Assembly (NCBI RefSeq): GCF_000444995.1
Contig: NC_022041.1
Coordinates: 2,702,001 to 2,766,000 of the forward strand
Length of the DNA: 64,000 nt
Source: Paracoccus aminophilus JCM 7686
Lineage (GTDB): Bacteria; Pseudomonadota; Alphaproteobacteria; Rhodobacterales; Rhodobacteraceae
Reading direction: 5' to 3'
Part shown: one piece after another, positions 15,519-23,576 of the stretch
How the letters are laid out: every line of letters starts with the position of its first letter
Numbering within the stretch: position 1 is the first letter of the stretch
Position numbers and translations under genes: made by a program
The notes under the pieces: generated by a model
The model's input: only the letters and a program-made list of their open reading frames with translations
Told to the model about the DNA's origin: nothing
The model's database searches: none

Positions 15519-16217
15519 TTATGTCAAAACTTCCGGATCAGGGATCGCAAGCAAACTTTTCACCATATGAACATAAGACTTGGCAGCGCCCCCCTCATCC
15601 ACTTGTGAATACCCTTCTGAAAATTCTAAATAACTTCTACCCGGCTGTTGAACCATCTCATCAACGACAGATTCCCACGTAGCCCGCCGGTACGACTTCA
15701 AATTCTCATCATTCAGATTGAGAATCTTTATCATATACTCTGCCTGCACGTCACCTTCTCGACAAAAGATCTCTCCATCTTCATGGAAGGAAAACCTTCC
15801 GGAGCAAACATCCAACTCAGGCTCCAGGCACCGCTCCTCATCAAACGCACCCGCCTTAGACGCTCCACAAATTTCTCCGCTTGGTTCATCGCCCGATTCG
15901 TAGAGCCCACCACAGCTCAAGAAAAGATTAGAATGCTCGAATATAAGATCGCGATATTCAGGAACGTGCCGAGGTCGAAAATGCTCAATGTGAAACGCAA
16001 ACTTTCCGGCAAACCTTTCCGGATTAACTATGGGAAGGTTTATATTTATCCTACCGCCACAATATACACAAAGTCCACTCTGCTCGGACCACAGGTCTCG
16101 CACTAGTGCTCTCTTCACTACAGAGTCCAGCGTCTTCCAGACAGGGCGTCGCCCTGCGTTAGCCTCCCGCCACTCAGATAGCTCTAGTGTCGGATCACCC
16201 TTTGCGCTTCCCCTCAT
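15519..16217 (-). CDS. ptuB: HNH nuclease of a Septu-type pair (PtuB-like, TIGR02646-like)
   Basis: A 232-residue HNH nuclease. The zinc-type cysteines CVYCGGR (C50, C53), the HIEHFRP motif (H76, H79) and NLFLSC (N97, C102) are the pattern of the TIGR02646-like HNH partners of ATPases. In Septu systems PtuB is the nuclease and PtuA the ATPase; some retrons use a similar pair. The start shares one base with the ATPase stop (TGATG; a GTG one codon earlier is also possible), so the two are translationally coupled. AT-richer codons than the phage genes around it indicate separate origin. Substrate and trigger cannot be read from the sequence. Confidence 0.85.
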   Translation of the reverse strand: MRGSAKGDPTLELSEWREANAGRRPVWKTLDSVVKRALVRDLWSEQSGLCVYCGGRININLPIVNPERFAGKFAFHIEHFRPRHVPEYRDLIFEHSNLFLSCGGLYESGDEPSGEICGASKAGAFDEERCLEPELDVCSGRFSFHEDGEIFCREGDVQAEYMIKILNLNDENLKSYRRATWESVVDEMVQQPGRSYLEFSEGYSQVDEGGAAKSYVHMVKSLLAIPDPEVLT

Positions 16218-17311
16218 CACGAAGCCGATCTTTTTCGCGCCATATCCAACTGCAACTGCATTCGACTTATTATAGGCGCATCTCCTTCGATTATATCCTT
16301 CAGAGCATCAACACGAAACTGCGCGTCTGCAAACCGTTTCTGCTTAATTAATTCAATGACTTCATCTATCTGCGCAGCGGCCTCCGGCGCCCTTTCGTCA
16401 GCATCCATCAAAGCCTCGAGAATAAAATTACTATCAACCCCCATCGTTGCCTTAGGCACCGAAACCTTGATATCGCCGTTATCAGATAATGCCAGAAGGC
16501 GAACACAACGCCCCTCAACACTCCCAACAACCTGTGGCGAGTGAGTGGTCACGACAAACTGAACGTCGGGGAATGCCTCCCTTAATAGGGGCACAATTGT
16601 TCGCTGCCATTTGGGGTGTAGGTGAAGGTCGATCTCATCGATCAACACCAAAACCAATGGCCGACTGTATTCCTCGCTCGATAGCGCCACCCGCCGAGCG
16701 ATCATGCCAAATAGAGAGAAAACAGACCTCTCACCTGAAGATAGTTCGTGCCACTTCATTTTAACGCCTGAGCGCTCGAAGGCCATTGTGTTGCCAGCAG
16801 AGTAAACTTTCACCCCCTTGAAAGCTTCCACCCTAGCCAGCGCCTCTTGGAAAACCTGCAACTGGGGATCCTTTACAGTGAGATCTCCAGAATCTCGCAC
16901 GGCACGTGCATGAGCGATATCTCGCTCATTCCACCACGCGACAAAACCATCTGAAGAAAATGTGGTTTCGTCCATTTCTGGTCCATTCTCTCCCCCCTCT
17001 CGCCGACCGAATAAAAGCACAGTTTTTACGCCCCTTGACTTCGTCCCTGGGCGAATTCCGATGCTCAAACTTTGCAACTTTTGGCGCCTGAATTCGGCGG
17101 AACCGTATTCAGTTAACTTATCCGCCAATATACGAAGAATGGTTGTTTTACCTACGCCATTCTGTCCGGCGATAACTGTAATATCTGGCTCAAAGTGCAA
17201 GGTAAGATTCTGGACTCTTCCAACTTGGCCATACACCTTCAGTGAGGCAACCCGGGGGACGGGGTAGCCAGATACCTCCTCTTCAAAAAAAACCTTTTCC
17301 TGCCCTGACAT
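16217..17311 (-). CDS. ptuA: AAA/ABC-type ATPase of a Septu-type pair (PtuA-like)
   Basis: A 364-residue ATPase. Walker A is GQNGVGKTT (49-57), the ABC-type signature is ELSSGERSVFSLF near the middle, Walker B is LVLVLIDEIDLHLHPKWQ, and FVVTTHSPQVV holds the switch histidine. This is the OLD/AAA_21-like architecture of PtuA. MSGQEKVFF is taken as start because GGGGGCAAGAG precedes it; the frame extends 39 codons further without a better site. It forms an operon with the HNH gene. Located between tail fibre and lysis genes, in the late-gene direction, with a 14-bp palindrome (17354) upstream that may mark its own control. Retron alternatives are less likely as no reverse transcriptase is near. 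Confidence 0.87.
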   Translation of the reverse strand: MSGQEKVFFEEEVSGYPVPRVASLKVYGQVGRVQNLTLHFEPDITVIAGQNGVGKTTILRILADKLTEYGSAEFRRQKLQSLSIGIRPGTKSRGVKTVLLFGRREGGENGPEMDETTFSSDGFVAWWNERDIAHARAVRDSGDLTVKDPQLQVFQEALARVEAFKGVKVYSAGNTMAFERSGVKMKWHELSSGERSVFSLFGMIARRVALSSEEYSRPLVLVLIDEIDLHLHPKWQRTIVPLLREAFPDVQFVVTTHSPQVVGSVEGRCVRLLALSDNGDIKVSVPKATMGVDSNFILEALMDADERAPEAAAQIDEVIELIKQKRFADAQFRVDALKDIIEGDAPIISRMQLQLDMARKRSAS

Positions 17312-17353
17312 CTCTTGCCCCCGTGATTCGCAGCGCTTTCTTAGGAGCAAGTG

Positions 17354-17367
17354 TAGCGAATTCGCTA
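17354..17367. promoter_or_regulatory. 14-bp perfect palindrome upstream of the ATPase gene
   Basis: TAGCGAATTCGCTA reads the same on both strands. It lies 43 bases before the ATPase start, in the short gap after the tail fibre gene, and could be an operator for an independent promoter of the Septu pair. No protein is assigned to it. Confidence 0.4.
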
Positions 17368-17424
17368 GGCCTGAAGGAAGTCGGCACATGGAGCCAAAGC
17401 ATGAGACCATTTGTGCGAAGCTTT

Positions 17425-19398
17425 TCATACGATCGGCACCTCGAAGGAATGCATTGGCCGATAGACCGGCAGGCCGGTGATCGGGCCGGTGCCCTGCCAG
17501 ACCTCGCGGATCGAACCCGCCGCGGTGACATAGCGCGTGTCGACCTCGCCCGCATTCGGGCGGCGATAGACATATTGCAGCCGGGCCGAGCTGTTCGGCG
17601 TGCCCGAGAGGCTCAGGGTGATCTCGCGATCCCCGGTTTGCTCAACCCCGGTGATTGTGGCGCTGTCGTTCGAGAGGCTGAAGCCAAAATGCGGATCGAG
17701 CGGCACCATGCCCCGGTCGATCATAATCGGCGTCAGGCTCTCGACCGCGAGGATCACCTTGTTGCCGAGCCCTGCCGCGCGCTCACCTTTGGGAAAGGCA
17801 CACCACCAGGGCAGGCCCGCAACGTGGTTGCGATAGGCAAAGGCATCAATCTCGCGCAAACGGACCTGCGACAGATAGGAGGTGTGGATATGATCCTGCG
17901 TCCCGCCGCGCGCCGTGCCCATCGGCAGGTGATAACGCGGCCCGACATCGACCACTTTATGACCCGCCAGGCGCGCCTGTCGCATCAACTCGCGCAAAGC
18001 GTATTTGACCTGCCAGTCGCTACCAAACGCGGACATGGCTGTGGTGCCGCCCGGAATATCGACCAGCCAGACCACCGGCAGGCCGGTGAACGCCAGATCA
18101 GCCTCGATATCGGCCATGTAGCCGAGCCCGTCAGCCGTATAGGTCGCCCACGGGTCGCGCCGGTTGGTCTCGCCATGGGTGAAGGCGATCACGATTTCCG
18201 TGGGCGGAACCGGGGCATAAGTCATCACCGCTGTCACCCACTCGATCATGCGAATGCGCTGGGGCGCGGGCGCCCCGGAGGGAAGCACCTTCCAGATCGC
18301 AAAATTCGGATCGGTCGCCGTGAATCCCGCGCCGCCGCGCCCATGACTGCCAGCGTAGATCACCCCGGCCCCGCGCGGATCGAGCGCGTTCGACGCCGAA
18401 GCCAGGGCCTCGGCCGAGGATTGGACGCCGGTGATCTCGGCGGGCACAAAGCCGGTGATCGCCTTGCCCGGAGGTTGACCATTCCAGCCCCGCAACGCGC
18501 CGAGCTCGCCGACACCATCATTCGACATCAGCACGAAGTCAGGCGTTTTCGCTGGAATATAGAGCGGAGGCCCCTCCATCTCAGAAACAGCCGCATTGGA
18601 CTGCCCGAGCACCATGAAAATCGCGACACGGGACGGCAGCCAGTGCCATGCCCCGTCGCCGCCGACCGTATAGCGCGCCGCAGCGCCGATCCCGGCATCG
18701 CCAACCAGCTGGGTTACGCCGCCGACGCGGCGCGGCAATAGGGTCGCCGAGGCGGGCAAGGGCTCGGGGGGCGTATAGCCGCCGCCCGAGCCGCTGCCCG
18801 AGACCGTGGCCAGCGCGGCCTGCATCTGGGCGAAGGTCGGATGATCGCGGGCGACCCAGTCCGACGACCACCGCAGGATCCACCATTGGCCAGAGGCGTC
18901 TTTCTTGAAGTCATCGGTCTCGATCCCGTTGCCCGGCGCGCCGATGGTCGCCCAGATCGCTGCGCCGGAGGCATTGCCCTTGACCGCCCAGATCACCTTG
19001 GCCCCGACCGGGACCGTCGCTCCAGAGGGGTGCAGGTTGTTCGAGATGATCCGCTTGACCTCACCGTCGCGCATCTCATCGAGGATGGCCGAGAGCGAGG
19101 CGACGCGGCGCCACCATTGCCCATTCGCATCCGGGCGCAGCGTCGCGGTCAGCACCCCGTCAGACGGGGCCGAGGTCCGCGCCCAATCCGCCGTCTCGGT
19201 CCCGGCAGAGCGATTGACCGTGATCCGCTGCGTCCCGGTTGGTGGATTGGCCCCGTCAATCGTCAGGCCATTGCTCGCATATTGCCAGACCCGGCCAGAG
19301 CGCAGTTCGGAGGTGTCAGCCTTGGCCGCGAGATCACTCTCGATCGACGTTGTCGAGAACGTGCGCCCCCACCATTGGCCGGTCGCATCCTGAACCAA
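17425..19398 (-). CDS. Tail fibre/receptor-binding protein with SGNH-type esterase domain, C-terminal part (apparent frameshift)
   Basis: Frame of 657 codons from a TTG; protein-like sequence continues upstream of it in this frame (RLGSTSGGATDV), so it is the downstream part of a longer gene whose N-terminus is at 19263-19910. Residues 1-220 hold repeats of about 60-70 residues with the pattern LRSGRVWQYASNGLT... PPTGTQRITVN ... DANGQWW. From about 255 an SGNH/sialate-esterase-like domain begins with VAIFMVLGQSNAAVS (Ser nucleophile), with GSHGRGGAGF and FTHGETNRRDPW later. The enzyme may remove acetyl groups from surface polysaccharide during adsorption. Whether the break is real or an assembly error is open. 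Confidence 0.8.
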   Translation of the reverse strand: MVQDATGQWWGRTFSTTSIESDLAAKADTSELRSGRVWQYASNGLTIDGANPPTGTQRITVNRSAGTETADWARTSAPSDGVLTATLRPDANGQWWRRVASLSAILDEMRDGEVKRIISNNLHPSGATVPVGAKVIWAVKGNASGAAIWATIGAPGNGIETDDFKKDASGQWWILRWSSDWVARDHPTFAQMQAALATVSGSGSGGGYTPPEPLPASATLLPRRVGGVTQLVGDAGIGAAARYTVGGDGAWHWLPSRVAIFMVLGQSNAAVSEMEGPPLYIPAKTPDFVLMSNDGVGELGALRGWNGQPPGKAITGFVPAEITGVQSSAEALASASNALDPRGAGVIYAGSHGRGGAGFTATDPNFAIWKVLPSGAPAPQRIRMIEWVTAVMTYAPVPPTEIVIAFTHGETNRRDPWATYTADGLGYMADIEADLAFTGLPVVWLVDIPGGTTAMSAFGSDWQVKYALRELMRQARLAGHKVVDVGPRYHLPMGTARGGTQDHIHTSYLSQVRLREIDAFAYRNHVAGLPWWCAFPKGERAAGLGNKVILAVESLTPIMIDRGMVPLDPHFGFSLSNDSATITGVEQTGDREITLSLSGTPNSSARLQYVYRRPNAGEVDTRYVTAAGSIREVWQGTGPITGLPVYRPMHSFEVPIV

Positions 19399-19910
19399 AA
19401 CATCCGTCGCGCCGCCGCTCGTCGAACCCAGTCGGCCTGGCCAGATCCGGTCGTCTTATGCACCGCGATCATTTGGGTGCCGGTCGGGGGCGTAGCGCCC
19501 ACCGGCGTCAGGTCATTGCGGGCATAGCGCCAGACCCGGCCATTGGGCAGATCGGTCTCAACGGCCGAGACCCGCGCCTTGATCGCCGGCGTATCCTCGG
19601 AGAGATACCACCACGCGGCATCGGCGGTCTGGGCATGGATCGCCGGATTGACCGGGTTCGGAGCCGATCCAAGCCGACGCCAGTTAAAGGTCCCGGAGTT
19701 ATTGGCGACGATGATCTGGTTCGTGCCGGGCGGCGGGGTCTGCGCGGAGAGATTGGTGCTCGAGCTGTGCCAGAGCCTGCCATTGCGCAGATCCGTGAGC
19801 TCAGCATTCGTGCCCGTCTGCATCTCCGTCATCCAGGTCCGGATATCGGCCTTGGGCACAGCGGAGCCATTCGGGTAAATCGCACCCGGCGTCTTGGTCG
19901 TCGTGACCAT
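19263..19910 (-). CDS. Tail fibre protein, N-terminal part (frameshifted from 17425-19398)
   Basis: A 215-codon frame starting MVTTTKTPGAIYPNGSAVPK, a typical tail-fibre N-terminus. It contains two of the repeats seen in the downstream frame (LRNGRLWHSSSTNLSAQTPP; LPNGRVWRYARNDLTPVGAT). Up to GSGQADW (about 19425) the sequence follows the repeat; after that it turns into arginine-rich translation, while the neighbouring frame takes up the repeat as RLGSTSGGATDV. The last 45 codons here are therefore probably out of frame. One intact ancestral gene 17425-19910 is inferred. Confidence 0.75.
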   Translation of the reverse strand: MVTTTKTPGAIYPNGSAVPKADIRTWMTEMQTGTNAELTDLRNGRLWHSSSTNLSAQTPPPGTNQIIVANNSGTFNWRRLGSAPNPVNPAIHAQTADAAWWYLSEDTPAIKARVSAVETDLPNGRVWRYARNDLTPVGATPPTGTQMIAVHKTTGSGQADWVRRAAARRMFWFRMRPANGGGARSRQRRSRVISRPRLTPPNCALAGSGNMRAMA

Positions 19911-19924
19911 GGGGAACCTCAGTT

Positions 19925-21976
19925 TTAAGGGAGATATTGGCCGACAAGCACCTCAGCCGAGGTCTTGCCGCTTTGGTTTTCTGATCTGAGCCAGTAGCGC
20001 GCGCCCTCGGACGGGATGCTGGCCGTGATCGCGACCTCGGACGAGGTGTCGTAATTCCAGCGCTGGAAGACCGCCGCGCTGAACGGCGCGCCCGGCGCCG
20101 CGCGCCACAGTCCGGTGCGGTAGTAATTGGCGCCGAGATCCGGAGCCATGATCACCGTCAGCGTGCCGCCAGCCGTCCCGGACTTGCTGATGATCTGCGG
20201 TGCATCGGGCGGCGTGGTATTGGCAAAGACCTCGATGCCCGTCACCGTCGTAATTTCCGAGGCCGCATCATTGCCGCCCGGCGCCGCGCCGCTGTCCGGG
20301 CGTGCGCTATACCAGCCGATGCCGATCTCATATTCGCCGCGATCGGCATTGGGCAGGCTCCGCGCGACGAGCTTGCCGCCCACCCGAATGTCCTGCACCT
20401 CGAGCCCATAGCGAAAGCTCGAGCCCGCGCGCCGGTAATAGCCGCCGAGATAATAGGGCCCGTCAATCGGATCGACCTCGATGCGGATATAGGGCGGCCC
20501 GTCATTGTTGACGATGGTCAGGGAGGAGATCACCGGCGCCGCGAGAAGCTGCTGACCGGGCTCGACTTTCTCCGGGACCGAGGGTGGGTCGCCCTCCTCC
20601 GCGGCAGTCCAGCTAAAGCTCGCCGGATCTGCCGCGATCAGCTGGACCGTGACCACGCCCTCATCGCCCTCGGCGTCAAAGGCAAAGCCGTCGATCCAGG
20701 CGCTCGCATTAATCAGCCCAAGCTCGGGCAGATGCAGGCGCACGGTTTCTTCTTCGAGGAGCAACAGCCCCCAGAAGCGCAGCCGCACCGTCGCCCGCCA
20801 GCTCGGATTGAGCTTGGCCATCTTGATCTTGGCAAGCCTTCGGGCCTGTCCATGGCTTTGCACCCAAGGGAGATCGATCTCTTTCGCCGCGCTCTCGCCA
20901 TAAAGCGCCAGCGCCGCCGCATCATCCCATGGGTCCGCGCTGGTCTGCTGCCAGCCGATCTCAGGAGCGACATATTTGGGGACCAGCGTGGTGACGCGCT
21001 CGAACTCGCCCGAGCCCGGCCCGATGTCGAGGCTGACGATATGCTCCTCCCGGATCGTGTAGTTCGGCGCGCGCCATTTGCCGACCCGAAAGCCGATCTT
21101 GCCCTCGCTGGTGATGTAGAACCGCCCCGCAGAGGCATCCTCGAGGCGGCGCAGGACATCGACCACCGGTTCGGACAGGGCATAGCTGCCGCCGCCGATG
21201 TAGCGCCGCGCGGTGCCCGGCGCCTTGCGCGGGATTGGATCCTCGCAATCGGCGATGGCCTGGGCGAAGGAGGCCGTGTCGAGATCGGCCAGCCGCAGCG
21301 GGCCATAGCTCGGATGGGTCAACACATCGCGCGCCTGCACGGCGATATTGTCGGACCAGGTCGCGTCGCCGGTGATCGGGTTGTGGCAGGCATCGCCCTT
21401 GATCAGCGCCGATATCTGCGGATCGCCCCCGCTATAGACCTCCGAGATCTTGTCGCCCTTGACCGCATCGAAGGTGCCAAGGATCGTGCCGACCCCGCGC
21501 AGCCGATGGTTCGGCGTCCAGCCCGGAAACGCTGCCTGCAGCGCAGCATAGGCCCCGCCCGATTGCAGGGCGCTCTGCCCGGAGCGCCAGTCGATGCTGA
21601 CCACGCCGGCATAGGGTTTGCTGGTCACGGCAGTTCCTGAGAGCGTGATCTCTTTGTCATTGAGCCAGACCGTCTCAACCGCCGAGATCCCGCCCTGCCC
21701 CATCGCCAAGAGTTTGAAGAGGCGCCGTTGGCCGCCGACCTGCGCCCAGTCCCAGAACATCGCGGCGCCCGAGGCGCGCACCCGGCCGAGATGGCGGATG
21801 CGCTGCGCGTTGCTGTCGCGCAATTCGGTCTGCAGATCGCGCGGCTTCGGCCCTTTCGGCTGGGTGACTTTGGCCACCGCCATATTCAACGCGATGGCGG
21901 CTGCCGTCCGCAGGGCAAAGCCCACGACCGTTTGGGCGCTCCAAGTCGCCGCCAGCCAAGCCCCAACTTGTGGCAT
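19925..21976 (-). CDS. Tail tip / host-specificity protein (J-like, GTA gp15-like position)
   Basis: A 683-residue tail-tip protein. It begins with a short hydrophobic region (VVGFALRTAAAIALNMAVA, about 18-37), then LRDSNAQRIRHLGRVRASGAAMFWDW, a central region found in phage tail hub proteins (FAQAIADCEDPIPRKAPGTARRY; SEPVVDVLRRLEDASAGRFY), and C-terminal fibronectin-like beta domains from about 480. The place after an NlpC-like gene and before the fibre matches the lambda K-I-J and GTA gp14-gp15 order. It probably forms the central tail spike. Its ATG directly abuts the following stop codon of the NlpC-like gene. Confidence 0.85.
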   Translation of the reverse strand: MPQVGAWLAATWSAQTVVGFALRTAAAIALNMAVAKVTQPKGPKPRDLQTELRDSNAQRIRHLGRVRASGAAMFWDWAQVGGQRRLFKLLAMGQGGISAVETVWLNDKEITLSGTAVTSKPYAGVVSIDWRSGQSALQSGGAYAALQAAFPGWTPNHRLRGVGTILGTFDAVKGDKISEVYSGGDPQISALIKGDACHNPITGDATWSDNIAVQARDVLTHPSYGPLRLADLDTASFAQAIADCEDPIPRKAPGTARRYIGGGSYALSEPVVDVLRRLEDASAGRFYITSEGKIGFRVGKWRAPNYTIREEHIVSLDIGPGSGEFERVTTLVPKYVAPEIGWQQTSADPWDDAAALALYGESAAKEIDLPWVQSHGQARRLAKIKMAKLNPSWRATVRLRFWGLLLLEEETVRLHLPELGLINASAWIDGFAFDAEGDEGVVTVQLIAADPASFSWTAAEEGDPPSVPEKVEPGQQLLAAPVISSLTIVNNDGPPYIRIEVDPIDGPYYLGGYYRRAGSSFRYGLEVQDIRVGGKLVARSLPNADRGEYEIGIGWYSARPDSGAAPGGNDAASEITTVTGIEVFANTTPPDAPQIISKSGTAGGTLTVIMAPDLGANYYRTGLWRAAPGAPFSAAVFQRWNYDTSSEVAITASIPSEGARYWLRSENQSGKTSAEVLVGQYLP

Positions 21977-22348
21977 TCATCGTCCCCAGATCTGAATTGC
22001 TTCGGCGCGGACCAGTCCGACGCCACGCGGCTTGCGAAAAGCCCATTTCTCGCCATGGCGGATCGCCGCGACCTCATGGCCCGCGACCGCGATCACCGCG
22101 ACATCGCCCTCGCGCGCAGCCGCGCGTTGCGGCAGCGGGCATTCCCGCGCCAGAAACCCCGGAAGATCGCCGCCGGTAATCCTCCGCATCTCCGCCTCGG
22201 TCGCATAGCGCCCGCGCCAGCGCGCCGCCGGATCAAAGCCCCAATACAGGAGGCACCAATCCGCGACCCAGAGCGTGCAATCGACCTCGCCCCAGCTCCA
22301 GGGCCGGTGCCAGCTCTGGCGGATGTAATCGCCTACCCGCGCAGCCAA
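21977..22348 (-). CDS. NlpC/P60-like tail peptidase (DUF6950-like)
   Basis: A 123-residue protein starting at a TTG that overlaps the preceding gene by 16 bases. The WSWGEVDCTLWVADW segment (about 17-31) has the Cys of an NlpC/P60-type active site, and GHEVAAIRHGEKWAF (about 89-103) the later His region; GDVAVI precedes it. In lambda-like and GTA tails the equivalent protein digests peptidoglycan during DNA entry or assembly. The gene is short compared with full NlpC/P60 proteins, and the DUF6950 label is from recognition of the sequence pattern. Confidence 0.75.
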   Translation of the reverse strand: MAARVGDYIRQSWHRPWSWGEVDCTLWVADWCLLYWGFDPAARWRGRYATEAEMRRITGGDLPGFLARECPLPQRAAAREGDVAVIAVAGHEVAAIRHGEKWAFRKPRGVGLVRAEAIQIWGR

Positions 22349-22899
22349 CCGGTGATGACCTTGCCGACGAGGCTCGGCGCAAACTCGCAGCCGCGATCCC
22401 CGGCCGAGCGCCGTTGCTGGTCGCGATCGGTATATTCGCCAAGCGGCGTCATATTGCGGATGTCGAGCGGGCTCTCGGCGCGGATCTCGAGATATTCGAG
22501 CTCGGCAGTCTGGACCTTTTTGACATCGCGGATCTTACCCCGATGCATCGAGACCATCGGCCCGACCGGCACGCCGCCGGAATAGAGCTGCAGGTATTGC
22601 TGGATCGGCCGCCCCCACCATTCGGCGCGGTTGTCGAGCGCCGCAAGCAGGAGCGGCAGAGGGTTCTTGCCGATGCGATAGATCGCGGGCACCGCCTCCA
22701 GCGGACCACCGGATTCGATCGCCGCCGCCTGCACCCAATCATGGGCGGGTTGCCAGGTGCTGCCGCCGAGCGTGTCCGGCGTGCTGCCCTCGATCAGCCG
22801 ATAGCTCGCGCTGGCAAAGGCGACATGGAACAGGCGTCGACACTCGACCAGCTCGCGATTGGCGTCGAGAAGCGCGACCTGCGCAGGGGTGAAAGCCAT
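22333..22899 (-). CDS. Minor tail / distal tail hub protein (lambda L or GTA gp13-like position)
   Basis: A 188-residue protein, MAFTPAQVALLDANRELVEC..., with a beta-rich body and the C-terminal segment EYTDRDQQRRSAGDRGCEF, which resembles the end of phage minor tail and hub proteins. The ATG shares a base with the stop of the upstream gene (TAATG). Position between the DUF2460-like gene and the NlpC-like gene is the GTA gp13 slot. Function beyond tail-tip assembly cannot be stated from sequence. Confidence 0.75.
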   Translation of the reverse strand: MAFTPAQVALLDANRELVECRRLFHVAFASASYRLIEGSTPDTLGGSTWQPAHDWVQAAAIESGGPLEAVPAIYRIGKNPLPLLLAALDNRAEWWGRPIQQYLQLYSGGVPVGPMVSMHRGKIRDVKKVQTAELEYLEIRAESPLDIRNMTPLGEYTDRDQQRRSAGDRGCEFAPSLVGKVITGWLRG

Positions 22900-23576
22900 T
22901 ATCGATCAAACGCCTCGACAAAGTTGACGGTGACCTGCTGGCCCCATTTGAGGTTCTCGCGTACCCGCCGCCCCTCATCGTCAGTGGCGAAACGGCCATA
23001 GAACCGCGGCGGATCTGTGACGAGCCGGACGCCAAGCGGCAGGTTCGCGCGCAGCGGCGGCTCGAACGAGACCTGACCGCCGGGCTGGCTGTCGGTGACG
23101 CGGTAGAGAAATCCATCGCGCGAGAACATGTCGCCGGGGCGCAGGTTCGGGCGCGTCGGATTGCTGGTCTCGGTCACGAAAGAGGTCGCGCCGGCCGAGG
23201 CTGCCGCTTTGAGCAGGAGATCCTGCATGCCGCTGGTCGGATCCGCGAATCCAGTGCCGTCCGAGAACCAGGTATCATCGTCGAAGGGCCATTGCCGGGG
23301 CGCGACCCGCGGGCCGTAGCGAAACGGATCGCAGATGCAGAGGCTCGCGATATTGGTCCGCCCGCGCATCCGTGTCACCAGCACCTCGAAGGCGCGCAGC
23401 CGGTCAGCTTTGAAGGTCTGGGCAAAGGTCAGCGAGACCTCCCAAACCGCCGAGTTGACCCCGATAATCTGCTCTGACCCGGCAAGGTTGCGCCCGGCGC
23501 TGCGCGTGGTCCATTTCAGAAAGAAATCGGTATCGCGCAGCCCAAGGCCGCAAGGCCATTCGATGATCTCTGGCAT
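22899..23576 (-). CDS. Distal tail protein (DUF2460-like, GTA gp12-like position)
   Basis: A 225-residue protein starting MPEIIEWPCGLGLRDTDFFL. Segments such as AVWEVSLTFAQTFKADRLRAFE and the late FVEAFDR end are of the type seen in siphovirus distal tail proteins. The start shares one base with the tape-measure stop (TAATG); the 13 codons available upstream lie inside the tape-measure gene and are not used. It likely forms the ring joining tube and tip. Confidence 0.75.
   Translation of the reverse strand: MPEIIEWPCGLGLRDTDFFLKWTTRSAGRNLAGSEQIIGVNSAVWEVSLTFAQTFKADRLRAFEVLVTRMRGRTNIASLCICDPFRYGPRVAPRQWPFDDDTWFSDGTGFADPTSGMQDLLLKAAASAGATSFVTETSNPTRPNLRPGDMFSRDGFLYRVTDSQPGGQVSFEPPLRANLPLGVRLVTDPPRFYGRFATDDEGRRVRENLKWGQQVTVNFVEAFDR

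Noticed and set aside
15519..17311. Retron defence system
   Set aside because: The ATPase-HNH pair resembles retron effectors, but no reverse transcriptase frame or msr/msd-like RNA is nearby; Septu fits better.
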